From contig SVSK01000022.1 in the NCBI GenBank assembly GCA_015064345.1, positions 1 to 32,974 of the forward strand: a stretch of 32,974 bases of DNA. The letters are read 5' to 3'. The notes beneath the pieces were generated by a model that was not told the origin of the DNA, made no database searches, and saw nothing but the letters and a program-made list of their open reading frames with translations. Position numbers and translations under genes: made by a program. The stretch comes from Oscillospiraceae bacterium (GTDB lineage Bacteria > Bacillota > Clostridia > Oscillospirales > CAG-272). Numbering within the stretch: position 1 is the first letter of the stretch; every line of letters begins with the position of its first letter. Below are positions 15,346-22,282 of this stretch, piece after piece.

Positions 15346-16242
15346 TTAGTTAAACAAATTCTCACCGTCGTGAGCAAAGAAACCGCAGCCTCTGCCGGAT
15401 ATCATGTCGTGGGTCGCAAGATAATCGGCAAAGCGTCTCTGAAGCTCTGTATCTCTTGGCAGCTCTGAGGGAATAAAGCTTTCTCTCTTGCCGAAGACTC
15501 GCCACAAATCGCGGTGATTCTGGGCGTCGTCTCGGTGGATAATGTCGAAATTGTCCATAAACTTCAGAATATTGGAGTTTTCCTGCATGAATTCACGGTT
15601 GCCGGGCCAAAGAAGCCATGTGCTGCAGATAAATACCGCCTTGCCCTCGCAACCGAAATAGCGGTAAGCCTGCTTGAATGAATCCTTAACCAGCTCATCC
15701 TTCAGTCCGCCATCCTCGGGAATGTGTATGTTGATGACAGGGTCGCCGCCCTTTACCGTTAGTCCGTGCTTTTCCCAAACAAGATTGTTGTGACAGGGGA
15801 TGATCTCATATTCAAGTCTTCCGAGTCTTACGAGATCGTTAGAGAAGAAGCGTGTAAGCCAGTCAAGCTGATCGTGAATACCGACGTGACCGTGGTCCTT
15901 CATGCAAACCTTTGACCAGATAGTCAGCTCACGCATTGAATCAAAATATATCCTCTCGGAGTGACCCTTTGCATCGTATACTTTCTTTGCATCAACTGCG
16001 AGGAGCATATATATTGCAAGCCACACGAGGTCAGGCTCAAGAGAGAGCTTGTCTGCGAGGGCATCATAGTGTTCGCGGTTTCTCATGTCGGCCTTAAGCG
16101 CTTCAAACTCAGCAGGGCAGTTCTTCAGTATAATTTCGCAAACAGGAGCGACTGCGGAGAAATATTCTTCAGGGAGACCGATGCCTGCGGAGAGCGCTTC
16201 AATATCGTATCCTTTTGATTTAACAAAATTGGTGTTTACCAT
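15346..16242 (-). CDS. acyltransferase-domain (GNAT-like) protein, unknown substrate
   Basis: A 298-residue cytosolic protein. The sequence resembles clostridial proteins annotated as acyltransferase-domain or GNAT-like two-domain proteins. A helical N-terminal half (about 1-125) is followed by an alpha/beta half with LEYEIIPCHNNL, GDPVINIHIPEDGGL, AVFICSTWLLWPGN and DIIHRDDAQNHRDLWRVFG. The INIHIP and CSTWLL segments are the best markers. No classic GNAT acetyl-CoA loop is obvious, so activity is not certain. ATG at 16242 has GAGAGGT upstream. It is the first gene of the operon with the hydroxyacid dehydrogenase (11-nt gap) and GH43. Confidence 0.65.
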   Translation of the reverse strand: MVNTNFVKSKGYDIEALSAGIGLPEEYFSAVAPVCEIILKNCPAEFEALKADMRNREHYDALADKLSLEPDLVWLAIYMLLAVDAKKVYDAKGHSERIYFDSMRELTIWSKVCMKDHGHVGIHDQLDWLTRFFSNDLVRLGRLEYEIIPCHNNLVWEKHGLTVKGGDPVINIHIPEDGGLKDELVKDSFKQAYRYFGCEGKAVFICSTWLLWPGNREFMQENSNILKFMDNFDIIHRDDAQNHRDLWRVFGKRESFIPSELPRDTELQRRFADYLATHDMISGRGCGFFAHDGENLFN

Positions 16243-16271
16243 AATTACCTCTCAAAATGTTCGTTTATAGC

Positions 16272-16300
16272 ATTATATCATAAACTGTCACGTCGGGCAA
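16272..16300 (-). promoter_or_regulatory. sigma-A promoter of the GNAT-dehydrogenase-GH43 operon
   Basis: Minus strand TTGCCC (16300-16295), 17-nt spacer, perfect TATAAT (16277-16272), 30 nt before the first start codon. Confidence 0.75.
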
Positions 16301-16321
16301 GTGATTGGCTGAAAAAATGCA

Positions 16322-16352
16322 ATAAAAAACAGCCGCACGTTTGTACGACTGT
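16322..16352 (-). terminator. Rho-independent terminator of the CNNM gene
   Basis: On the minus strand ACAGTCGTAC pairs with GTGCGGCTGT (two G-U pairs) around a 4-nt loop, then six T. It lies 13 nt after the CNNM stop. Confidence 0.85.
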
Positions 16353-16364
16353 TAATATGTGTAT

Positions 16365-17717
16365 TTATTCGTCCTCGTCCTCGGATTCTTCGTCGTCGGG
16401 AACGATAACCTGAATCGTAGCCTCGGAGATCTGATGATCCTCAACGCGCTTAACGTGGATCTTAAGATGCTTGGTCTCAAGATTGATATCCTGCTCACCT
16501 TCGTCGGGGATGATACCGAGTGTGCCGAATACAAGTCCGGTAAACGTATCGAATTCGCCTCTGTCAAGAGAGATTTCGGCTTCCTTTTCAATATCGTCAA
16601 GCTCAATATTGCCTGTGATCTCCCAAGTATCTTCACCGATCTTCTTCATCTTGGGCTCGTCACCGATGCTGTCGGATTCGTCCTCACCGAGGTCACCTAC
16701 GATACATTCAACAAGGTCATTGATCGTAACGATACCGATGATTCCGCCGTATTCGTCAAGAACAACAGCGAGGGTGTTGCCGCTCTTCTTCATGTTTCTG
16801 AAGAGAACGTCTGCTTTTATATTTTCAGGAACGAAGTATGCGGGTCTGACAGCTTCCTTCATAACGTTTTCTCTGGACTGATCGTCGAGACGGAAGTAGT
16901 CCTTTGCGTTGAGAATACCGATAACGTTGTCAGCGGAGTCCTCACAAACAGGGTAGAGTGTGTGACGGAACTTGTGGATGATCTGTTCCCACTCTTCCAT
17001 AGACTCTTCCATCCAAAGGAAAGCAACGTCTGTGCGGTGAGTAGCTATTTCAGCTGCTGTAAGGTCGTCAAACTCAAATACGTTCTTGATAAGTTCTTTT
17101 TCATCGTGGTCGATAGTACCGCTTTCAGCACCTGCGTCAACCATCAGTTTGATCTCTTCTTCGCTTGCCTGCTCATCCTCTTCGTTGGGGTCAATACCGA
17201 GAAGACGGAGAACCGCATTATTGGAGATGGTAAGGAACCATACAACCGGCTTGAAAAGAGTGGACATCGTGCAAACCAGCCCTGAGAGAGACAGAGCAAG
17301 CTTTTCAGCCTTTTTCATTGCAACACGCTTGGGAACAAGTTCGCCGAATACCAGCGTGAAGTATGAAAGAACAAGGGTGATAAAGATAACTGCAAATGTG
17401 TCCAGTGTGCTTTCGGGAATCGTAACGCCGAGATCGATAAGCCAGTTAACGATAGGCTCGGAGAAATGGTCTGCCGCAAAAGCACTTCCGAGGAATCCGG
17501 CAAGAGTGATAGCTACCTGAATGGTAGACAGGAACTTTGCGGGTTCGGCGGTAAGCTTAAGCAGGCGTTTAGCCTTTTTGTTTCCTTCCGATGCAAGCTT
17601 CACCAGCTTCATTTCGTTTACGGAAAGAATCGCTATCTCCGCGCTTGCGAAAACAGCATTGAGTGCGATGAGAATTACCTGAATAATTAACAATATCGCT
17701 GCAGAATCAGGATCCAA
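16365..17717 (-). CDS. CNNM/HlyC (CorC-type) family membrane protein with CBS domains
   Basis: A 450-residue protein. The DUF21/CNNM transmembrane domain (about 1-190) has SAEIAILSVNEMKLVKLASEGN and the FLSTIQVAITLAGFLGSAFA segment. A CBS-domain pair follows (about 205-330; RTDVAFLWMEESMEEW, NTLAVVLDEYGGIIGIVTINDLVE), then the CorC/HlyC domain (about 345-435) and an acidic tail (DDEESEDEDE). Known of the family: magnesium or cobalt transport or efflux control; the old hemolysin name is misleading. The start is TTG at 17717, preceded by AGAGGT at about 11 nt; no ATG or GTG fits better. It is monocistronic with a long 5' leader. Confidence 0.92.
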   Translation of the reverse strand: MDPDSAAILLIIQVILIALNAVFASAEIAILSVNEMKLVKLASEGNKKAKRLLKLTAEPAKFLSTIQVAITLAGFLGSAFAADHFSEPIVNWLIDLGVTIPESTLDTFAVIFITLVLSYFTLVFGELVPKRVAMKKAEKLALSLSGLVCTMSTLFKPVVWFLTISNNAVLRLLGIDPNEEDEQASEEEIKLMVDAGAESGTIDHDEKELIKNVFEFDDLTAAEIATHRTDVAFLWMEESMEEWEQIIHKFRHTLYPVCEDSADNVIGILNAKDYFRLDDQSRENVMKEAVRPAYFVPENIKADVLFRNMKKSGNTLAVVLDEYGGIIGIVTINDLVECIVGDLGEDESDSIGDEPKMKKIGEDTWEITGNIELDDIEKEAEISLDRGEFDTFTGLVFGTLGIIPDEGEQDINLETKHLKIHVKRVEDHQISEATIQVIVPDDEESEDEDE

Positions 17718-17742
17718 AATAAAAAATACCTCTTTCTATGTA

Positions 17743-17857
17743 TTGAAGACTAACCAAGCCTAGTGTGGCAGAGAACGTGCTGTCAGATTTGCCCACATTC
17801 TTTATTAATGCGCGCAGGGAGGTGACACGTGACGTACTCGCTGTCGAAAATCTTCAA
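17743..17857 (-). promoter_or_regulatory. structured 5' leader of the CNNM gene (candidate cis-regulatory RNA)
   Basis: The transcript from the promoter at 17885-17913 has a leader of about 160 nt. TTGAAGA (17857-17851) can pair with TCTTCAA (17749-17743), with flanking G-U pairs, closing an internal region of about 100 nt. Inside, a further hairpin is possible (GTGGGCA with TGCCAC). The layout resembles a riboswitch aptamer closed by P1 just ahead of the RBS. I could not match it to the M-box, yybP-ykoY or NiCo consensus. The rest of the 407-nt gap 17718-18124 holds only promoters and a hairpin. Confidence 0.4.
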
Positions 17858-17884
17858 CGTGTGTTTATATGCGTTCAATTTACT

Positions 17885-17913
17885 ATTATAATGTATATGA
17901 ATGCTTTTGTCAA
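17885..17913 (-). promoter_or_regulatory. sigma-A promoter of the CNNM gene
   Basis: Minus strand perfect TTGACA (17913-17908), 17-nt spacer, perfect TATAAT (17890-17885). The consensus match is complete, about 160 nt before the TTG start. Confidence 0.88.
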
Positions 17914-18034
17914 GGGAAAAGCTGCTTTTTCGATGAAATATCTTGCCGCAAAAAACGTAAAAGTGAATTTTGCAATTTGTTAATATATTGTTTGACAATT
18001 GTTCACTAAAACGATGCTGCTTTTTGATATATAG

Positions 18035-18077
18035 TATAATGAGGGAGGTTGGGAAATATTTCAAATCCACCCTCTGG
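18035..18077 (+). promoter_or_regulatory. -10 box and leader hairpin of the Na/Pi cotransporter gene
   Basis: TATAAT (18035-18040) without a clear -35 box. It is followed immediately by GAGGGAGG, which can pair with CCACCCTC (18070-18077; one A-A mismatch) around the self-complementary GAAATATTTC. The hairpin would form at the 5' end of the transcript. Promoter support is moderate. Confidence 0.4.
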
Positions 18078-18124
18078 ACGTTTGGTAGAGTAGAAATAAA
18101 GAAGAAAAAGAAAGGTAAAAAAAC

Positions 18125-19882
18125 ATGACAATTTTTGACGCACTTACACTTATCGGCGGCCTGTGTCTCTTCCTTTTCGGAATGAACATTATGGGCCAGG
18201 CACTTGAAAGACGTGCAGGCAGCAGTCTTCAGACGCTTCTTGGGAAGCTTACAACAAACAAGTTTATGGGATTTCTTACCGGTCTCGGCGTGACAGCAAT
18301 AATTCAGAGTTCATCCGCAACAACTGTTATGGTTGTCGGATTTGTTAACTCAAGTCTCATGACACTTCGTCAGGCAATTAATGTAATAATGGGTGCAAAC
18401 GTAGGTACTACCGTTACAGCATGGATCCTGTCACTTGGCGGTGTCAGCGGAGACAGCATTGTACTTAAGTTGCTTAAGCCTATGTCGTTTACTCCCGTGC
18501 TTGCACTGATCGGTGTAGTATTCTATATGTTCTGCAAATCCACCAAAAAGAAGGACACCGGTACTATTCTTCTTGGATTTGCAACACTTATGTTCGGTAT
18601 GGATATTATGACGGGCGCTGTATCCGGACTTAAGGATATTCCTGCATTCCAGGAGCTGTTTGTTATGTTCCGGAATCCTATCCTCGGCGTGCTTGCAGGT
18701 GCATTGCTTACCGCGTTGCTTCAGTCAAGTTCTGCGTCCGTTGGTATTCTTCAGGCACTTGCAATGACAGGTGCAGTATCTTACGGTGCGGCAATTCCGA
18801 TCATCATGGGTCAGAACATCGGAACTTGTGTCACAGCGATCATCTCATCTGTCGGTACAAACAAGAACGCAAAGAGAGCATCCCTTGTGCATCTTTCATT
18901 TAACGTAATTGGCACAGCTGTTTGGCTTGCAGTATTCTGGGCAGCTGACATGATATTCTCCCCTGCGCTTTTCGGTCAGTCAGCCACAATGGCGGGCATC
19001 GCTATAGCTCATTCAATATTCAATATTGCCTGCACATTGCTTCTTCTCCCCATGTCAGGACTTCTTGAGAAGTTGGCATATAAGCTTGTTCCCGATGCAA
19101 AGACACCTGAAAAGCATGTTGAACTTGATGAGCGTCTCCTCGTTACTCCCTCCGTTGCGCTTGAACGCTGCAATATTATAGCTCACGATATGGCAAAGGT
19201 TGCAATTGGCGCCATGAAGAGCAGTCTTAGCTGCCTTACCGCGTATTCTGCGGAAACTGCAACCGCTGTTCGAGAAGCAGAGGAGAAAACGGACCATTAT
19301 GAAGATGTAATAGGCACCTACCTTGTAAAGCTCAGCTCCCACCAGATAAGCGAGCATGACAGTGCTGAATCAACAAAGCTTCTTAAGATCATCGGTGACT
19401 TTGAGAGAATTTCCGACCATGCGGTAAACATTGTTGAGTCTGCAGAGGAAATGAAGGAAAAGAAGATCGTGCTGTCTGCTGCGGCTTCTTATGAGCTTGA
19501 TGTTATTTGCAAGGCAGTAGAAGAAATACTTGATCTTTCTCTTGAGGCTTTTGTAAATGAGGATGTTAAGACTGCCTCTGCGGTTGAACCTCTCGAACAG
19601 GTTATCGACAAGCTTAAAGAAGTTCTCCGTACCGCGCACATCATACGTCTCCAGAAGGGTGAATGCAGTATTGAGACAGGCTTTGTATGGAACGATATCA
19701 TTACCGGTCTTGAGAGAACAAGTGACCACTGCTCCAATATCGCAGGCGGTGTAATCGATGCGGCTGAGAACAACCTGAACATTCACGAATCTCTCCGTGT
19801 AATGAAGTCAGATAGTGAATTCTTCAAGACAAAGTACAAGGAATATGCCGAAAAATACGCCATCAAGAGCGTAAATGCATAA
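18125..19882 (+). CDS. Na+/phosphate cotransporter family protein with C-terminal PhoU domain
   Basis: A 585-residue protein. Two inverted NptA/SLC34-type repeats carry the signature QSSSA at 61-65 and 200-204. Each is followed by a glycine motif, GANVGTT and GQNIGTC. About eight hydrophobic segments lie in residues 1-320. The C-terminal cytosolic part (about 345-570) is a PhoU-like helical domain with repeats RISDHAVNIVES and RTSDHCSNIAGG. The family takes up phosphate with sodium, and the PhoU domain probably links it to phosphate control. ATG at 18125 follows AAAGGTAAAAAAAC. The gene is monocistronic and closed by a terminator. Confidence 0.93.
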   Translation: MTIFDALTLIGGLCLFLFGMNIMGQALERRAGSSLQTLLGKLTTNKFMGFLTGLGVTAIIQSSSATTVMVVGFVNSSLMTLRQAINVIMGANVGTTVTAWILSLGGVSGDSIVLKLLKPMSFTPVLALIGVVFYMFCKSTKKKDTGTILLGFATLMFGMDIMTGAVSGLKDIPAFQELFVMFRNPILGVLAGALLTALLQSSSASVGILQALAMTGAVSYGAAIPIIMGQNIGTCVTAIISSVGTNKNAKRASLVHLSFNVIGTAVWLAVFWAADMIFSPALFGQSATMAGIAIAHSIFNIACTLLLLPMSGLLEKLAYKLVPDAKTPEKHVELDERLLVTPSVALERCNIIAHDMAKVAIGAMKSSLSCLTAYSAETATAVREAEEKTDHYEDVIGTYLVKLSSHQISEHDSAESTKLLKIIGDFERISDHAVNIVESAEEMKEKKIVLSAAASYELDVICKAVEEILDLSLEAFVNEDVKTASAVEPLEQVIDKLKEVLRTAHIIRLQKGECSIETGFVWNDIITGLERTSDHCSNIAGGVIDAAENNLNIHESLRVMKSDSEFFKTKYKEYAEKYAIKSVNA

Positions 19883-19897
19883 AATAAGCAAAAAAAT

Positions 19898-19928
19898 AAA
19901 CGGTAGAACAATCTACCGTTTTCTTTTT
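19898..19928. terminator. bidirectional terminator between Na/Pi gene and Gfo/Idh gene
   Basis: A perfect 10-bp stem AAACGGTAGA / TCTACCGTTT with loop ACAA. The plus strand continues with TCTTTTTT, and the minus strand with TATTTTTTTGC. Confidence 0.92.
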
Positions 19929-20980
19929 TATTTGGATTCAACCTTTACGGGAGCACCTGTTTCCATGGACTTGTTGCAGGCGAGAGCAAATTCAAGAGAT
20001 TTGACCGCATCGCTGTAGTCGGAGAGGATCTTGCTGCCGTCTCCGGAAATAACAGCCTCGATAAACGTTCTGTCACAGATCAAAGAATCATTTTCCTCTC
20101 TGTCGCTCATCTCAAAAGTGCGTTCACCCACACAAATGAGCTTTCCCGATTCTTTGAGTTCAGCCTCTTCTTCCTTGCGTATTTCGGTCTTTTTGCCGAC
20201 GAGAGTAAGCTTGTCTGTTATTTTAAGTTCTGCACGACAGTCTCTGGATGAGAAAACGATCTTTGAGTCAAAGGAGTATTTGTCCGTGGAGTAACAGCCT
20301 GAACCGATGGTGCCCACTGCGCCGTTTTTGAATTTTATCACGGTAACGGAGCAGTCGTCTGTGTTGTAATCGGTTACACCCTTAACGAAACCTCGGGTGT
20401 TATAGGAGAATACCTCCTCGGGCTCGCCCATTGCATAGCGTATCATATCAAGCTGGTGTATGCTCTGCTCAACAAGCTGACCGCCTGAAAGCTCCTTGTC
20501 TCTCCACCAGAATGCGGAGGGAACGTTGCCGATTCGAGTGCAGTCAACGTAAATTATCTCGTTGCTTTGGCAGAATGAACGGGCATGAGCGGCAATGAGT
20601 GAATATCTGCACTGGAATCCTACAGAGGTGATGAGCCCTTTGGATTCGGCAGCATCTCGAATCTGTCTTGCAGTGTCAAGATCAATTGCCACAGGCTTCT
20701 CAACAAAGAAGTGTATGCCCCGACGGATCACTTCGCGCTCAATGTCCCCGTGGCAATACGGCGGCACGCAAATGTAAACTATATCGGGGGCGAGCTCATC
20801 AAGCATTTTTTTGTAATCGGTGTAAGCCGCGCCACCTTTAGCCAGTTTTACGCAGTCAAGTGCTCGCTCCTCGTCATAGTCACAGAATCCGACTACCTCT
20901 ACCGAGTCACAGAGCGATAATAGATTATTCAGATGCTGTTTTCCAATTCCACCGCAACCGATGAGACAAAGCTTTTTCAT
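19928..20980 (-). CDS. Gfo/Idh/MocA family oxidoreductase
   Basis: A 350-residue NAD(P)-dependent sugar or inositol-type dehydrogenase. Seen: the Rossmann motif IGCGGIG (7-13), CVPPYCH in the middle of the nucleotide domain, and the hallmark EKP at 94-96 (FFVEKPVA). The C-terminal beta-sheet domain includes GGQLVEQSIHQLDMIRYAMGEPEEV, with the likely catalytic His of the family. ATG at 20980 is chosen because AAGGAGG lies 9 nt upstream; the longer form starting at 21004 lacks an RBS. The substrate is unknown; a sugar or sugar derivative is typical. It is a single gene with its own promoter, divergent from sbcD. Confidence 0.92.
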   Translation of the reverse strand: MKKLCLIGCGGIGKQHLNNLLSLCDSVEVVGFCDYDEERALDCVKLAKGGAAYTDYKKMLDELAPDIVYICVPPYCHGDIEREVIRRGIHFFVEKPVAIDLDTARQIRDAAESKGLITSVGFQCRYSLIAAHARSFCQSNEIIYVDCTRIGNVPSAFWWRDKELSGGQLVEQSIHQLDMIRYAMGEPEEVFSYNTRGFVKGVTDYNTDDCSVTVIKFKNGAVGTIGSGCYSTDKYSFDSKIVFSSRDCRAELKITDKLTLVGKKTEIRKEEEAELKESGKLICVGERTFEMSDREENDSLICDRTFIEAVISGDGSKILSDYSDAVKSLEFALACNKSMETGAPVKVESK

Positions 20981-21040
20981 GTTAACGGCCTCCTTCGACG
21001 TCAAATATATATATTTTTGTGTTAAATTTACTCATTGAAC

Positions 21041-21068
21041 TTGAATTTTTCAAGATACAGTATATACT
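21041..21068 (+). promoter_or_regulatory. possible promoter of sbcDC overlapping the divergent one
   Basis: TTGAAT (21041-21046), 16-nt spacer, TATACT (21063-21068). Its -10 box shares the palindrome AGTATATACT (21059-21068) with the -10 box of the divergent Gfo/Idh promoter, so the two promoters would compete. Confidence 0.45.
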
Positions 21069-21087
21069 ATTATTTGTAGAGTGTCAA
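21059..21087 (-). promoter_or_regulatory. sigma-A promoter of the Gfo/Idh gene
   Basis: Minus strand perfect TTGACA (21087-21082), 17-nt spacer, TATACT (21064-21059). Just downstream, in the early transcribed region, is the inverted repeat CTTGAA-TTT-TTCAAG (21040-21054), a candidate operator. Confidence 0.8.
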
Positions 21088-21142
21088 GAAAAGTGGCACA
21101 TAAAAATGTAAATCACCAATATTTTACCCGAGTGAGGATAAT

Positions 21143-22282
21143 ATGAAATTACTGCACACATCGGACTTGCACCTTGGACTGAGGCTTTGCGAGAATCCGA
21201 TGAATGAGGACATAGCACATCTTTTGAATGAGATAATTGAAATAGCAGAAACCGAGAGCTGCTCTGCGGTCATCGTTGCGGGAGATATATACGACAGAAG
21301 CAATCCGGGAGCAGATTCCGTTGCCATATTCGACCGATTTGTCACTGAGCTTTCCCGCCGCGGTATTGCCTTGCTTGCAGTTTCGGGAAACCACGATTCA
21401 CCCGAGAGGGTAGCGTACATGTCGGATATTCTCGGCAGCATGGGTGTGCATTTTTCTCCCGTATACAGCGGCAAGATTGAGCCGATAACTATTTCCGATG
21501 AGTTCGGCAATGTGCACTTCTGGCTTCTGCCTTTTCTGCGCCCGTCAACTATACGAGGACTCCACGAGGATTTCACAGGCGAATCATACACGGATGCCAT
21601 GCGCTACGTTATCGAACGCATGAACATTGACACCGTTTGCCGCAACGTGCTTGTAACGCACCAGTTTGTTGTGGGAAGCAATACAGACGATGCTGAAAAT
21701 GTGGGCGGTATCATGGCTGTTGACTCTTCTGTGTTCGACAAATTTAGCTATACCGCGCTGGGTCATCTTCATACTGCTCACAATGCAGGACGGGATAATG
21801 TACGTTACTGCGGTTCTCCTCTCAAATGCTCATTCTCTGAGGTGGATGACACAAAGACTGTTGACATTGTGGATATAGATAAAGACGGCAAGCTTTCCGT
21901 AAAAGAAGTGCCTCTGCATCCGCTTCGTGATATGCGTGAGATCAGAGGATCATACGACGAAGTCATGTCCCTTGAATGGCGTGAGAGAGTTGGACAAGAT
22001 GACTATTTACGCATTGTACTTACAGACGAAGAGGACGTGCAGGATGCTGTTGCAAAGCTGAGAACGGCATACCCGAATTTGTTGCGTCTTACATATGACA
22101 ACAAGAGAACCCGGGAATACCGCAGTACAGACTCCGTCGAGAGGGAAGAGATGGAGGCTTTGCGACCACTGGACGTTTTCTGCGAACTGTATGAACTGCA
22201 GTATAACGATATTCCCGATGAGGATATGATGCAAACTGTAAGAAGATTTTTTGATGAGATACGAAACGAGGAGAGCATATGA
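21143..22282 (+). CDS. sbcD: exonuclease subunit SbcD (Mre11-like)
   Basis: The 379-residue nuclease subunit of the SbcCD complex, which opens hairpins and processes DNA ends. All metallophosphoesterase motifs are visible near the N-terminus: HTSDLHLG (5-12), AGDIYDRSNPG, VSGNHDSPERV, LVTHQFV and LGHLHTAHN. The C-terminal part is the capping domain with SVKEVPLHPLRDMREI. ATG at 21143 is preceded by GTGAGGATAAT. The 3' end overlaps sbcC by 4 nt (ATGA), the usual arrangement for this two-subunit enzyme. Confidence 0.96.
   Translation: MKLLHTSDLHLGLRLCENPMNEDIAHLLNEIIEIAETESCSAVIVAGDIYDRSNPGADSVAIFDRFVTELSRRGIALLAVSGNHDSPERVAYMSDILGSMGVHFSPVYSGKIEPITISDEFGNVHFWLLPFLRPSTIRGLHEDFTGESYTDAMRYVIERMNIDTVCRNVLVTHQFVVGSNTDDAENVGGIMAVDSSVFDKFSYTALGHLHTAHNAGRDNVRYCGSPLKCSFSEVDDTKTVDIVDIDKDGKLSVKEVPLHPLRDMREIRGSYDEVMSLEWRERVGQDDYLRIVLTDEEDVQDAVAKLRTAYPNLLRLTYDNKRTREYRSTDSVEREEMEALRPLDVFCELYELQYNDIPDEDMMQTVRRFFDEIRNEESI

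Noticed and set aside
16359-17285. A 308-codon plus-strand frame opposite the CNNM gene
   Set aside because: It lies wholly antisense to a well-recognised CNNM/CBS protein and has no RBS; it is a codon-bias shadow.
16365-17717. Hemolysin toxin
   Set aside because: HlyC/TlyC annotation of DUF21-CBS-CorC proteins is historical; the domain set indicates an ion transport-related membrane protein.
17718-17884. M-box magnesium riboswitch upstream of the CNNM gene
   Set aside because: The characteristic CGCTGCTGCCC and GGTGAGGCTCC segments of the M-box are not present; only the general leader layout is similar.
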